Below, piece by piece: positions 34,334 to 44,605 of a stretch of DNA of 64,000 nt. Below the pieces are notes generated by a model. That model was not told the DNA's origin. It saw only the letters and a program-made list of their open reading frames with translations, and did no database searches. The position numbers were made by a program, and so were the translations under genes. The stretch's first letter is position 1. The number at the start of each line of letters is the position of its first letter. This DNA comes from Seiridium cupressi (Eukaryota; Ascomycota; Sordariomycetes; Amphisphaeriales; Sporocadaceae), in assembly GCA_036674765.1 (NCBI GenBank), contig JARVKI010000073.1, forward strand, positions 62,001 to 126,000. The letters run 5' to 3'.

Positions 34334-36126
34334 ATGGTTTGGACTTGGATCAAGACTGCGTGCATCGATGCTTGGCCATCCAGCTCCCCGCTCATTCGGG
34401 TATCAGCAGCGTTGATCATTCCGGCAGTCGTGCTCTTCGCCGTGTTCTTTTTATCGGACCCAACTAGGGGCAAATACCCCACATTAAATGACTGGCGTCC
34501 CTTCGAGCTTTCGAGTACTCGTGTCAAAAAGAACTTCATCGCAAATGGCCGCAGACTGCTTCGCCAGGGTCTGAAAGACTTCCATGGCAAGCCATTTAGA
34601 ATAATCACGGATCATGGTCCCGTCCTCATTCTCCCCCCTTCGTATACCCAGGAGCTTCGGAACGTAGACGATTTAAGTCATGTTCGGGCCATTTCCGAGG
34701 TCTATTGCTCCTTTATATCTACGCAAGAAAAGAGGCTGACTTTTACCCACAGATTGTTGACGCCAAGATCCCCGGTTTTGAGGCATTCTATGAGTTTTCC
34801 TACGGTGGCAACATCATACAGGACGTTGTCAAGGCGAAGATTACGCCAGCACTAAGTACGCGAGCTATATATCCCGAGGTGTTTACAGTGCACTGAGAGA
34901 GAGAAATATGATTGCTGACGCTGATCTGCAAAAGACACGCTGTCGGAACCGCTCTCCGAAGAAACATCAATGGCTCTTGAAGCCCATTTCGGCAGTAGCA
35001 CAGGCAAGTTTGATGGACGAACCTTGAGAATATGTGCTGACGTAACCACAGAATGGCATGCTATTCCCTTGCACTCGACCCTCCTCCAGGCCGTGGCCCG
35101 CGTGTCGTCCCGTCTCTTTCTAGGCGATGAGCTTTGTCGAAATCTGGATTGGCTTCGCATCACTACCACCTATACGCACCATATCTCGAAAGCAATTTTA
35201 GATTTGAAGATTTGGCCGGCATTCATGCGTCCGCTGCTTATTCGATTCGTCCCACATGGCCGTGCGCTGATTGAATTGGTCCACGAAGCTGAAGAATTAA
35301 TGGGAAAGGTGCTCAAAAAGCGACAGGCTCTTAAATTGGAGGGCAACTCGCCCGAGTATATCGATTCCATAGAATGGTTTCAACAGGTTGCAAAGGGCCG
35401 CAAGTACAACCCGGTCCATGTGCAGCTAACTTTGTCATTCGTTGCTATCCACACCACTGCCGATATGCTTACTCAGGTCATGTTCGATCTCGCTCAACAT
35501 CCCGAGTATATCGAGCCGCTACGGCAAGAAGCCATTGCTGTTCTCAGGGAAAACGGATGGAGCAAGATGTCTCTTTACAACCTCAAGTTGATGGATAGCG
35601 TGCTGAAGGAAGTTCAAAGACTGAGGCCGATCAATGATAGTACGCTAGCCCCTCCTTTTTATACTTGTCGGAAGCTCACAAATCTTCTCAATCAGCGTCT
35701 CTACAGCGCCTGGCCTTGGAGGATGTCAAGCTTGCTGATGGCACCAGTCTCCCACGTGGTACACTATTAGCCGTTGCTTCAACGCGCCATTGGGACTCGG
35801 AAGTATACCCAGAACCTGAGAAGTTCGATGGATACCGATTCTTGAAGCTCCGCCAAGATCAAGACAAGCAGAATACTGCACAGTTTGTCTCGACCAGCCA
35901 GGACCATCTCGGCTTCGGACATGGGCAACATGCGTGTCCTGGTCGTTTCTTTGCCTCGAATGAGATAAAGATCATCTTGTGCCACGTTCTCTTGAAGTAT
36001 GACTGGAGATTGATTAAGGGCCAAGAGCCCAAGATTATCGTCCACGGTTTCAATTTGATCGCCGATCCTAGATCAAGCCTTGATATTCGCCGGCGAAAGG
36101 AGGAGTTTACCATTGATGACCTTTAG
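34334..36126 (+). CDS. Cytochrome P450 monooxygenase (ent-kaurene oxidase/CYP68-like)
   Basis: Proposed exons: 34334-34699, 34735-34855, 34935-35639 and 35696-36126, giving about 540 aa. An N-terminal membrane helix (SAALIIPAVVLFAVFFL) is followed by the I-helix version AIHTTA, the K-helix EVQRLRP, the meander TRHWDSEVYPEPEKF and the heme loop FGHGQHACPGRFF. The AIHTT variant and HACPG loop are those of the fungal diterpene/alkaloid P450 group. The first intron as drawn is only 35 nt with a weak GTCTAT donor. The alternative is a one-base frameshift near 34699, so the gene may be damaged there. The other introns are normal. It is divergent from the neighbouring P450. Confidence 0.85.
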
Positions 36127-36822
36127 GGCTGAAATTATTTATATTAGATGTCTTAATTCCAGAGCCCTTTGCTTCGAGCCTGCGAAAGTCTACGCTAAAT
36201 ATTCATTTCTGTAATCATACTACTAAAGTACCAAGATTACTCCTAGTCCATCAAACGAGTCTAAGTCATCATAGCAGCGCTGTGGTGTCAGGCACACGCA
36301 TTTGGGTCAATTCCCGGAACTTCCCTAGAATTTATACTGTAATACATAGGAACAGTTAGCTCAATCAAGTCCCCTACATACCCAATTTGTGCCCGCGCAG
36401 GTTACACCTGAGCCAGTACCACGCCCAGTGTCTCTATCACTGCTGTTCAGCGACACCTGGGGTCATATCTGCCCGAGAAATATCGATTCCGGCTGAACGG
36501 CATGTCAAAGGGTACTATATCACATGGGCACTTGCACGAGATGAAGTATACAACCCGTGTACTGCCAGCGAATGAGCTACTGACCCACCTCTCCCACCAA
36601 TTCTATTCTCGCTCCTGTCCTGGGCCGCGCTTTGCTCATCGCTCCCGCGCAAATATGGGAGCGTTGCGACATTCTAAGCCTGTGTACGACGCGAGAACTT
36701 AACGTGTTACGGTCTGGATCGACGTGCAGGTCAGATTAATGGAGATCTAAAGTTGTCATTATCTACTGGGTGGGGTAACTGCTGCAACCCCACTTGTTTT
36801 AGCCAATCAACTCCTGCGCTTG
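36127..36822. other. Intergenic, no gene seen
   Basis: This is the convergent 3' interval between the plus-strand P450 and the minus-strand dehydrogenase relic. Only short unsupported open frames. Confidence 0.45.
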
Positions 36823-37232
36823 TTAGGACGCGGAACAAGGCGCGTTGCCCTCAAGTCCCACGATGCCGAGAACGCCACCGACGTTGACAATGACAGCTCT
36901 TTGCGCCCTCATGCTGTAATATCTACCAGTAAGGTTTACACGATGACTGTATTCCAAGTAGATTATTTCATTCCAGTTATCATGGTCATCTCTGAATCCT
37001 CCAACGCCACGTAATTGACAGCTGCGTCGAGCTTGCCAGACTTGTCCACGGTGGCTTCAATCCACGATTCAACTCGTCCTCCTTCACGATATCCAGACTG
37101 TAAGACAACACGCCATCTTTACCGTACGAAGGGACACTCCTAAGTTCGTTCTCAACATTAGTGGGCCCCTTCTTGTTTCGCCCGCAAAAGGAGGCATAGG
37201 CGCCGAAATGTGCCAGTGCGAATGCTTTCGAA
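36823..37232 (-). pseudogene. Short-chain dehydrogenase/reductase relic
   Basis: Classical SDR segments are visible in order on the minus strand but in three frames: SKAFALAHFGAYASFCGRN (beta-alpha-beta region after the missing glycine motif), SYSLDIVKE, then a shift to WIEATVDKSGKLDAAVN, then another shift to DDHDNWNEII, RVNLTGRYYSMRAQ and IVNVGGVLGIVGLEGNAP. The frame stops at 36823, before the YxxxK active site should appear. SDRs are NAD(P)-dependent oxidoreductases commonly found in metabolite loci. The glycine-rich start is absent and the upstream flank is a copy of the dispersed repeat ending in an acceptor-like CTCAACAG. Clearly dead. Confidence 0.78.
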
Positions 37233-37367
37233 CTGTTGAGATGGAACGAAGGTTATAAGGTAGATTAAGTGATTAACTCAGTATGAGAATGGTGCCAGAG
37301 GCTGGAGGAGGTAGCTAGTCTATATATAGTGGCTGAGAAGCCCGATAATCCAGGTGGCTGGAGCCCC
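37233..37367 (-). repeat. ~150 bp dispersed repeat, copy 4 (inverted)
   Basis: On the minus strand this shows AGCCACCTG, TATCGGGCTTCTCAGCCAC, TATATATAGACTAG, CTTATAACCTTCGTTCCATC and TCAACAG, in the order and spacing of the other copies. It abuts the first recognisable codons of the SDR relic, with the terminal AACAG as a plausible splice acceptor. This is the only copy with a recognisable gene directly downstream. Confidence 0.75.
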
Positions 37368-37931
37368 TATTCTGACATGAACGGCCCATGCCCGAAGACC
37401 CGCCTGTAATGGCATACACTTTTCCCATGAGACTGGTTTCTAGTGAAGCCTGCTCTGGTGTCAAATGACTGTCATACGCAAGGCTCGTTAATACGCTTTG
37501 AATTCAATGGCATTCCACGATGCGGATCTCTCGGATCCCAAAGATGACGGCTGTTCCTGTCAAACATTCCTTCTTTCCTTTATGACAGCTCACGAATCTT
37601 CGATATATTCACTTAAATACTCGTGGATATGGGTATGTACGGTGGGATGTTACCTATCACGGTCATAGGGCAAGATCCGAGGCAAATCAAAAGGCCATTC
37701 CTAAGGCTTGGACAATAACACAGCCTCTCCTTGTAGATGAAATGTTCTGTGAACTCTTTTTTACTTTCTTTTGATAAGAGTGCATCCTATAGGATTGTGG
37801 AAAGCTTGTTTAGAACCACCTTGCATCCAACCGCACGAGCGACCCTGTTAGAGATTGCGGGTTGATAATAATGTCTCACGGCCGCTTGGGTGGGCTCAAA
37901 CCTTACGTGCATAATATGCATACGGTATATA
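37368..37931. other. Intergenic, no gene seen
   Basis: This lies between repeat copy 4 and the MITE-like element. Nothing recognised. Confidence 0.45.
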
Positions 37932-38060
37932 GCAATAATTCTAAATCTCTATCAGGTACCCTATTAAATCAACCGGTATAAAAGGTGAAATAGTTATATA
38001 CGCTTTATTATATTTGGTTTCCGTCCTGTTAGATACCTGATAGCGGTTCAAAATTATTGC
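37932..38060. mobile_element. MITE-like AT-rich element with terminal inverted repeats
   Basis: The left end GCAATAATTCTAAATC plus TCTATCAGGTACC is matched in inverted orientation by the right end, whose complement reads GCAATAATTTTGAACC plus GCTATCAGGTATC. That is roughly 23 matches over 28-29 bp by eye. The ~70-bp interior is AT-rich and non-coding. Size, palindromic ends and lack of coding capacity fit a miniature inverted-repeat element. A clear target-site duplication was not found. Confidence 0.6.
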
Positions 38061-38378
38061 CATGTACTTAGCGGCACAACCCCATTCCTCAGCAGTTGCA
38101 TGACGGCAGCGAGATTGGCCTGGAAGCCACTACACGGCGATGCGCTAGAAAACGCGATGACAGTGGTGGGAGGTTATTGGAACAGATAGGCGTCTTTAAT
38201 ATTACATCGTTACCGCCTAATGAGTGTACATGTACGTAATATCGCAACGGCAGCGACAACCCAACTAATAGCTTAAATCCACGAAAATAGAATCAGCCAT
38301 CATATTAGATATTTCTTAGCCCTTTCAATAGTTTGTAAATAGCTTTAATTCAAAACCGCATCGCCAGACCTGAGGCTA
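38061..38378. other. Intergenic, AT-rich, no gene seen
   Basis: This lies between the MITE-like element and repeat copy 3. Nothing recognised. Confidence 0.45.
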
Positions 38379-38527
38379 TTGAAACAGGTGGCCTAGCCAC
38401 CCTCTTTTCGGGCTTCCCAGCCACATACACATGTATAAATACTAGATTATCTCCTTCTACTTCTCTCTCTGATACTCGACCAACTAATTAATCAATTCAC
38501 CCCTTATAACCTTCGTCCATCTTAACA
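38379..38527 (+). repeat. ~150 bp dispersed repeat, copy 3
   Basis: Near-identical to the copy at 6978 (about ten mismatches, mostly C/T or G/A). It keeps CGGGCTTCCCAGCCACA, a TATA-like TATAAATACTAG, the pyrimidine tract and the CCTTATAACCTTCGTCC end. It faces away from copy 4, about 1 kb to its left. Confidence 0.85.
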
Positions 38528-38681
38528 GAGGTAACGCGGTGAAATTGACATGGTCAGGCAGCGATACTGCAGAAAACATGTCATTTATAACGCTTCTATT
38601 CGAAAGTTATTCTGAGCCTCGACTCCAAACACGACCTCCACCCCCTTAAATTGGTATAATTAAGTAAATATCACAATATCA

Positions 38682-39577
38682 TCAACCCAACTCTACCGGG
38701 TTGGGGTTCGTGGATCCTCTGGTATAATGATCTACACTGGACTCCAGCTCTGCTGGACCAGCGGTATTCGTTCTCCAGACAGGATTCTCGTATTCAATGT
38801 CTCTTGCAGTACCTGTGGCAGCGTACTTAGACAGCACCGATTCATCGCGGTCGGGTGAATTCATCTTCCTTCGTTTTAGATAGCAGAAGGCACCAATAGC
38901 CAGTGCGAGAAGCCCAGCTACAGAGGTCCCGACACCAATACCAGCTCGAGCACCAGTCGATAACTGAGCTGCCTGACTTGATGGTGAACTGTTCGATGTT
39001 GGTGTTGCACTGACTACTTGCTGTGTGGTTGTGGCAGATATTTTTGGGGACGGCACTTGTTTTGAGGAGGACAAGGTCGACGTCGATGCACTCGAAGCAG
39101 ACGCGATCGTGATGTTGAAGTACGTCGAGGATACTGACAATGATTCGGGAGCTCCTTGATCTGACGCGGTCCCAGCATGTAGCCACAAGAAGAAGACGGG
39201 AGATAACGTAAGGTCAAAATCGAACGACTGAACAACCCAGTCAAATTGGGGGAAGACACTTGTTTGTGTCTCTGAACATGTATGTCAGCGACGTTTGTCA
39301 CAACGGGATGGAACAAGCACTGACGGAATATCACAGGCCCCAATAAGGCGGATCCGCCTTCAATACTCTGCTGCCACAATGCTATCGTATAATTGGAATA
39401 TGTTGTCGTGAACTTGATAGTCTGTACCTCACCAACAGTCCATAAGGCATTTTTTCCGTAGGTGGCTGGCGTATCAGGCGCATTGGCTGGGTTGATGAAT
39501 CTGCCAGCAGCCACAGAGGGTTGGTCGGAACGCACCAACTCGGCCAGAAAAAGAATGACAGGGAGAATGAAGCGCAT
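38682..39577 (-). CDS. Ser/Thr-rich single-pass cell-surface membrane protein
   Basis: Two exons (39577-39325 and 39271-38682) with a GTCAGT donor give 280 aa. The order is a signal peptide (MRFILPVILFLAELVRS), an extracellular beta-rich domain of a common fungal surface type (WTVGEVQTIKFTTTYSNYTI; WQQSIEGGSA), a long Ser/Thr-rich stalk expected to be O-mannosylated, a transmembrane helix (GVGTSVAGLLALAIGAFCYL) with a KRRK stop-transfer, and a ~65-residue acidic cytosolic tail. The layout resembles wall-sensor or mid2-like proteins, but no signalling role is shown by sequence. Intact, with both exons in phase. Confidence 0.82.
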
Positions 39578-40489
39578 GTCTGCTGAATTGGCTATGAAAT
39601 GTTGTCATAGCATGTTTGTCGCACAATATCCCATCGTATTTCCAAACTTAAGAATATACAAGCTCCTCAGGCAACGTTTAGAAAGTCTAGGTATCCAGAA
39701 AGGAATTGCATTCGGGCCCAGATAGAAAACGGCAAGATTTGATGTGATAATGAGGTGGGCGCGTTAAGTGCTGTTGGTTACTACGAAGACTGCAGGGGCC
39801 ATGACTCCAGTGCTTGGGCCTTGACTGAACCAGAGGCTTCTAGTAGTACTGGCACGAACAGATGCGGAACTTTCCCCGCGAGCGTACTTTTCAGCTAACC
39901 AGCATTGAGGCCAAACACTGATCTGACTGTCGACTTTCCAGAATGAGGACTGGTGAGCTATCTATGTGATTATACACATTTGAACGCCGTAAAATAGCCA
40001 CCCACACTTTTGACGCAGCTCCCACCATAGCTCATCCTCAAGACCTCGCGGACATCATTTTCGCAATGCGAAATAGAAATGAAACGAGAGACTCCTCATC
40101 ATTCGTACACAAACAATCCCGACAGACCGGTTCAGGGATCCCGGCTTGACTCCTTCAAACATCGGCCCGGCAGGGGGGGCAATTTCGGTTAGGCAGGATA
40201 GTCTGTCAGTGTGCAGCGGCTGACATGAGCGGGCTGTGGCTCATTCGCCGAAAGTGTTAAGCGCCTTTGCGCATTTCCTATTTGGAACCAACATTTTCTT
40301 GGCTGCATTGCAGGCGCCAAATCCTCAGCGTTGGTTAGGTGCCTGCTTCTACACTCAACCATTGGAAGGCGGCGGACCCTCCGGTTTCTCGCCCTCTTTG
40401 ACGTCCTAATCCCATTTGTTTCTTTCATACATCACTTTGGCTTCTTTTGTTCTTTTCAATGTTGCCCGCATCACAGAAGGCTATAGCTC
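39578..40489. other. Divergent promoter interval
   Basis: The membrane protein gene and the glycosyltransferase gene diverge from here. No coding feature recognised. Confidence 0.45.
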
Positions 40490-41762
40490 ATGATGTCTGT
40501 TAAACGGATTTCTAACCTGGCTCTCGGTGTGGTAGGGGCCCTTTTCATTTTGGCCATATTGTTATTCAAGTCGCGTGGGGGCATGACAAATGCTCCAGAC
40601 TACTTTCGTAACAAGGGCAGGAAACACGGTGGCCTTTCAGTTAATGATGTGCACAATAGCACACTAGGTGTAAGTTGTCATTACGGGACATTGTGGTTTC
40701 AATTAAAGGCGAAAAGTGTTTTACTCGTTATTGTGGGAATACTAAGATTCATCCACCTAGTTCGAGAAGATATTTATCATTAGCCTTCCTTCGCGAACCG
40801 ACCGTCGCGATAGCTTAGCTCTCGTGGCTGCCCTCAGCGACTTGGATATCGAAATTATTGACGGGGTCCTTGGAAGCACTGTGTCAGATAAATCCATACC
40901 GTCTATCCCTGGACAACGCCGTCTTCCAGATCCTTCGATTGGATCATGGCGAGGGCACATGAACGCAATACGGGAGGTTGTGAGAAGAAATCTTTCTTCG
41001 GCGTTAATACTTGAAGATGATGCAGACTGGGATGCAAGGATACGGGACCAACTAGATTCCTTCGCATTGTCGACTCGCGCATTGATTCAACCTCTCAAAG
41101 GGACTGACGTGGGTTATGCCGACTCCACGTACCCACGTCCACCGTTGGGGCCAATGCCGACCGTTCCTGATATATCCTTCAATCAGCTCCCACACACTAC
41201 GGTTCCTAGAGTCTCGCCCTATGGCAATGACTGGGATGTGTTGTGGCTGGGTCATTGCGGAATGCATTTCCCAGGGCGCGATAACATTGTCATACCCAAG
41301 GGTCGTGTCGTACATACTGACCCCACTGTTCCACAGCAGCAGTATCTATGGACCATATCGAATCCTAACGACGTCAAAGAACAATATCCCAACCACACGA
41401 GAGTCGTGCATCACGTTCAGGACGGAGTCTGTTCACTCGGCTATGCAGTGTCCCAAAAGGGGGCTCGTCGGATGCTGTACGAACTCGGGCTCAAGAATTT
41501 CAACGCAGGCTTCGACATTCTCCTCAGGTGGTTTTGCGAAGGCGTAGAGGGCAGAGGGTACCATAATTGCCTGACAGTTCAGCCTGCATTGTTCCAACAC
41601 CACCGATTTGCTGGGCCGAAGAGTGCTAACAGCGATATTTCGGATCATGGTGAAGGGGTGCAGGAGGAATCCACTGATGTAATCCGCTGGAGTGTGCGGC
41701 TGAATGCCAATTCAATCATGTCCGGAGAGCCTTTGATAGATCAATTTCCCGACGTCCAATAG
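40490..41762 (+). CDS. GT25-like type II membrane glycosyltransferase
   Basis: Two exons (40490-40669 and 40761-41762), joined at a phase-0 GTAAGT/CTAG intron, give 393 aa. A short basic N-terminus and one membrane helix (LGVVGALFILAILLF) predict a Golgi-type anchor. The lumenal domain starts FEKIFIISLPSRTDRRD, the nucleotide-binding opening of family 25 (LPS-type galactosyltransferase fold). It continues to the metal-binding acid cluster LILEDDADW and the conserved SLGYAVSQKGARRML. Two tandem ATG codons occur at the start. The acceptor and linkage are unknown. Family and topology are well supported. Confidence 0.85.
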
Positions 41763-42093
41763 GAATCAGGGCCTTCATCCAGCTTTTAGATCCAAGCATG
41801 CATTAACGTGGGCGAAAAGAACAAATAACTCTTACGCTAGCCAGAAGCCAGAAGCCATCTGGCTCAATGCCTGCATCGATTGACGTATAGGGCCGATCCT
41901 TGTTCATGAATTCATGGTTGTTGACGTTTCGCTGGGCAACACTTTGACCAACTTGACAGTATGAAGTGTGAAATAACCCACTGAGGCACTGTGGCGCTCA
42001 CATTCCACTCGACTCACCTACCATCCACTGGATCCGACCACTGGATCCAACCCTCGATCGAACAACAGCGGTAGCAAGAAACGCGCCGGAGAG
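41763..42093. other. Intergenic, no gene seen
   Basis: A compact interval between two plus-strand glycosyltransferase genes. It is long enough to carry a separate promoter. Confidence 0.5.
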
Positions 42094-43485
42094 ATGGGTA
42101 ATGCATCGGAGAAGGCACGTCCTCATGTGCTGATAGTTTGCCATGCCCTTTCTGGGCATCTAATGCCGCTCATCCGCATCGCAAGTGGCCTCGTCGAGAG
42201 GGGCTGGGAGGTTTCGTTCCTTGGACCCACCGCGCATCGCTCACGCATCGAGGCCGCCGGAGCCGAGTTCATCCCTCTAACAGGCGACGCAGATCTGAAC
42301 GATAGGCTCTACTACGCAGAGCCCAAGATACCTGACTATAATTCATTGAACTGGGTTGAGCGCGGCAAGATCGATCTTCGGCAGCAATGCCTGGATCCGT
42401 TAGTGACGCAGTGGGAAAATTTCACGTCGGCCCTTGTCAAGCTCAATCGGCGTGAACCGCACCAACAAGTCATCGTCATCGCCGAAGCTTTCTTCCTGGG
42501 CATCATGCCGCTCAAATACAGTGCTTCTCTGCCGACGGGGGTGAAGACCCCGAGGTCGATATGTGTCTCGATTACGGTGCCCGCATTGAGGAGTATTGAT
42601 CTGCCACCGTTCGTTCATCCGCTACCGTTTGATCAATCACCGGCAGGCAGAGAGCGCAATCGGCAAATGTGGGAAAAAAGAGAAAAGAGTTCGAAGCCGT
42701 TGACCGACTTGCTGGACCAGAAGCTCCTTGAGTCGGGTGCGACGCGGACGGTTGGAGAGCCCTTTCTAGCCGGGGCGAACTACACATGCCATGAAGCCAT
42801 TCTCCAATCCGGTGTCCCCGGGTTTGAATACCCTCGATGCGACTGGCCTGATGGCTTTAAGTTCATTGGTATCCTGAAATCTAACCCGACAAAGGCTTCG
42901 CTGAGCGACCCCCCTTTCCCATGGTGGACTGAGCTGAAACATAACTCCTCGCTCGATCCCGATGAGCCCTCGAGGAAGAAGGTCATCCTGGTGGCTCAAG
43001 GCACTGTTGAAACCAATCCGAACGATATCATCATACCGACCATCCAGGCTTTCGCGGATAGAGATGACGTGCTCGTAGTAGCAGTGCTAGGCTGGAAAGA
43101 TGCGAAGCTGTCCGACTTCATCAAGGTGCCCAGCAACGCAAGGGTCGCAGACTATCTTTCGTATGATGCGGCTCTAGAACACAGCGATGTCTGGGTTCAC
43201 AATGCGGGCTTCGGCGCCATCAATCATGGTATCGCTCACGGAGTGCCAATGGTTGTTGCAGGCGAAGGCATGGACAAGACGGAGAACGCAAGACGGGTTG
43301 CTTGGTCGGGTATTGGTGTCGACTTGGGCACAGCTAAACCATCTATGGAACAGGTGAAAGCTGGTATCGAGATCGTGCTCCGGGAGGAGAGTTATACAAG
43401 TCGCGTCAAAGTACTTCAGAAGCAAAGCGAAGAGCTGGATTGCATCGGGCTGGTTCATAGTGAGCTGACAAAGCTCATTGAATAA
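42094..43485 (+). CDS. UDP-glycosyltransferase (GT1 family)
   Basis: A single-exon protein of 463 aa, cytosolic. The N-terminal half has the GT-B opening VLIVCHALSGHLMPLIRIA with its acceptor-activating His. The C-terminal half carries the donor-binding block VHNAGFGAINHGIAHGVPMV followed by GEGMDKTENARRV, which corresponds to the family's HxGxGT...GVP...D/E-Q-x-x-N-A. Such enzymes transfer a sugar from UDP to small lipophilic molecules such as sterols, polyketides or xenobiotics. The gene is intact and of normal length. Its acceptor is unknown. It sits 6 kb from the P450 pair, so glycosylation of the same metabolite is possible but unproven. Confidence 0.88.
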   Translation: MGNASEKARPHVLIVCHALSGHLMPLIRIASGLVERGWEVSFLGPTAHRSRIEAAGAEFIPLTGDADLNDRLYYAEPKIPDYNSLNWVERGKIDLRQQCLDPLVTQWENFTSALVKLNRREPHQQVIVIAEAFFLGIMPLKYSASLPTGVKTPRSICVSITVPALRSIDLPPFVHPLPFDQSPAGRERNRQMWEKREKSSKPLTDLLDQKLLESGATRTVGEPFLAGANYTCHEAILQSGVPGFEYPRCDWPDGFKFIGILKSNPTKASLSDPPFPWWTELKHNSSLDPDEPSRKKVILVAQGTVETNPNDIIIPTIQAFADRDDVLVVAVLGWKDAKLSDFIKVPSNARVADYLSYDAALEHSDVWVHNAGFGAINHGIAHGVPMVVAGEGMDKTENARRVAWSGIGVDLGTAKPSMEQVKAGIEIVLREESYTSRVKVLQKQSEELDCIGLVHSELTKLIE

Positions 43486-44605
43486 TGTATTCTCACTCAA
43501 ATCGGATGACAGATTCACTGAAAAGATAGATTGCGTTCACTCGTTTGACTTCCCGTACCCATGGACTCGTACTGGCAAGTGCGAGGTGGGGGTTATCGTA
43601 CAGATTCGAATGCTTGTTATTTAGCAGTTGCAACCTGTGGCCTATCGTCGTCTGAATAAGGCTTGCATCGGTAGTTCTCAAAAGATTGGTACTTGGGCCG
43701 CACTGAAACCCATGTGCCTGCAAATTTGACATCGCACTGCACGAAATCAAGAGTTGGATTGAAGCGACATTATCATCATCCAGGGTAACTATCAAAAAAA
43801 AAAAAAACCCCCCGAGTTCTCGCAAGGATGCCCGCGCAGTACCTACATTGCAACCGAGTACGTAAGCCTAAGCCCCGAATTTAGGCCCTGGAGTCAGAAT
43901 CAGGGTCTACCCAAAGCGGCGGGAGCGCCTGAAACAATTGACCCCGCCTACTAATTTTTTGTACTGGGCCCCGACATAGGCCGCTCTTGCGTAATATTCG
44001 GAGCTGACAGATCTCATAGTGTTTGAATTCTTAAGGCGGAAGAGTACGACCTATCCCTCAGCAGGTTGCCGCCTCGTGCTTCTCGTTCCCCCACTTCGTA
44101 GATGAGTATTGTATCGACCAACCCTACATTGTATGCGTAGCGGGTTTTATCCGCCATTCAAGCGCCATAATTATAGTGTCCGTCATTTGACATGTCAGCA
44201 TATTAAATGCATTCCCTCGACTGTTCCTTTGGGAACGGACAACAGACAATAAGCCTCAGGCACGAGTAGATCTTGATCCCGGTCAATTTAATTGAATCAT
44301 ACGCAGCCGGATGCGCCATATCCTGTTGGGGCTACCTGTTGATGTACCCCCCTTGCGAGGTCCTTGACGGCTGCAGACTAATCCTCGCCGCGGGTCGCGA
44401 ATATCCTGGTGAGGTGCAAGCAGTAGGTTTCATTTACAGTAGAGTTCCGAAGATATGGAGAATGCCGCAATAAAAGTTAAACCCAAATCAAGCGTTCGGA
44501 TTGGGATGTTGAGATTGACGTGAGAGCTATATGCGTAGACTTGCAAACTGTCGAATCAATCTCTGTAATGCAGTGGGCTTTCGTCACAGCACTGCTTAGT
44601 CTCAC
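43486..44605. other. Intergenic with adjoining A and C homopolymers
   Basis: An A-run of about 14 bases followed directly by a run of Cs lies near 43794-43813. The remaining sequence shows no gene or repeat that I can name. Confidence 0.45.
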
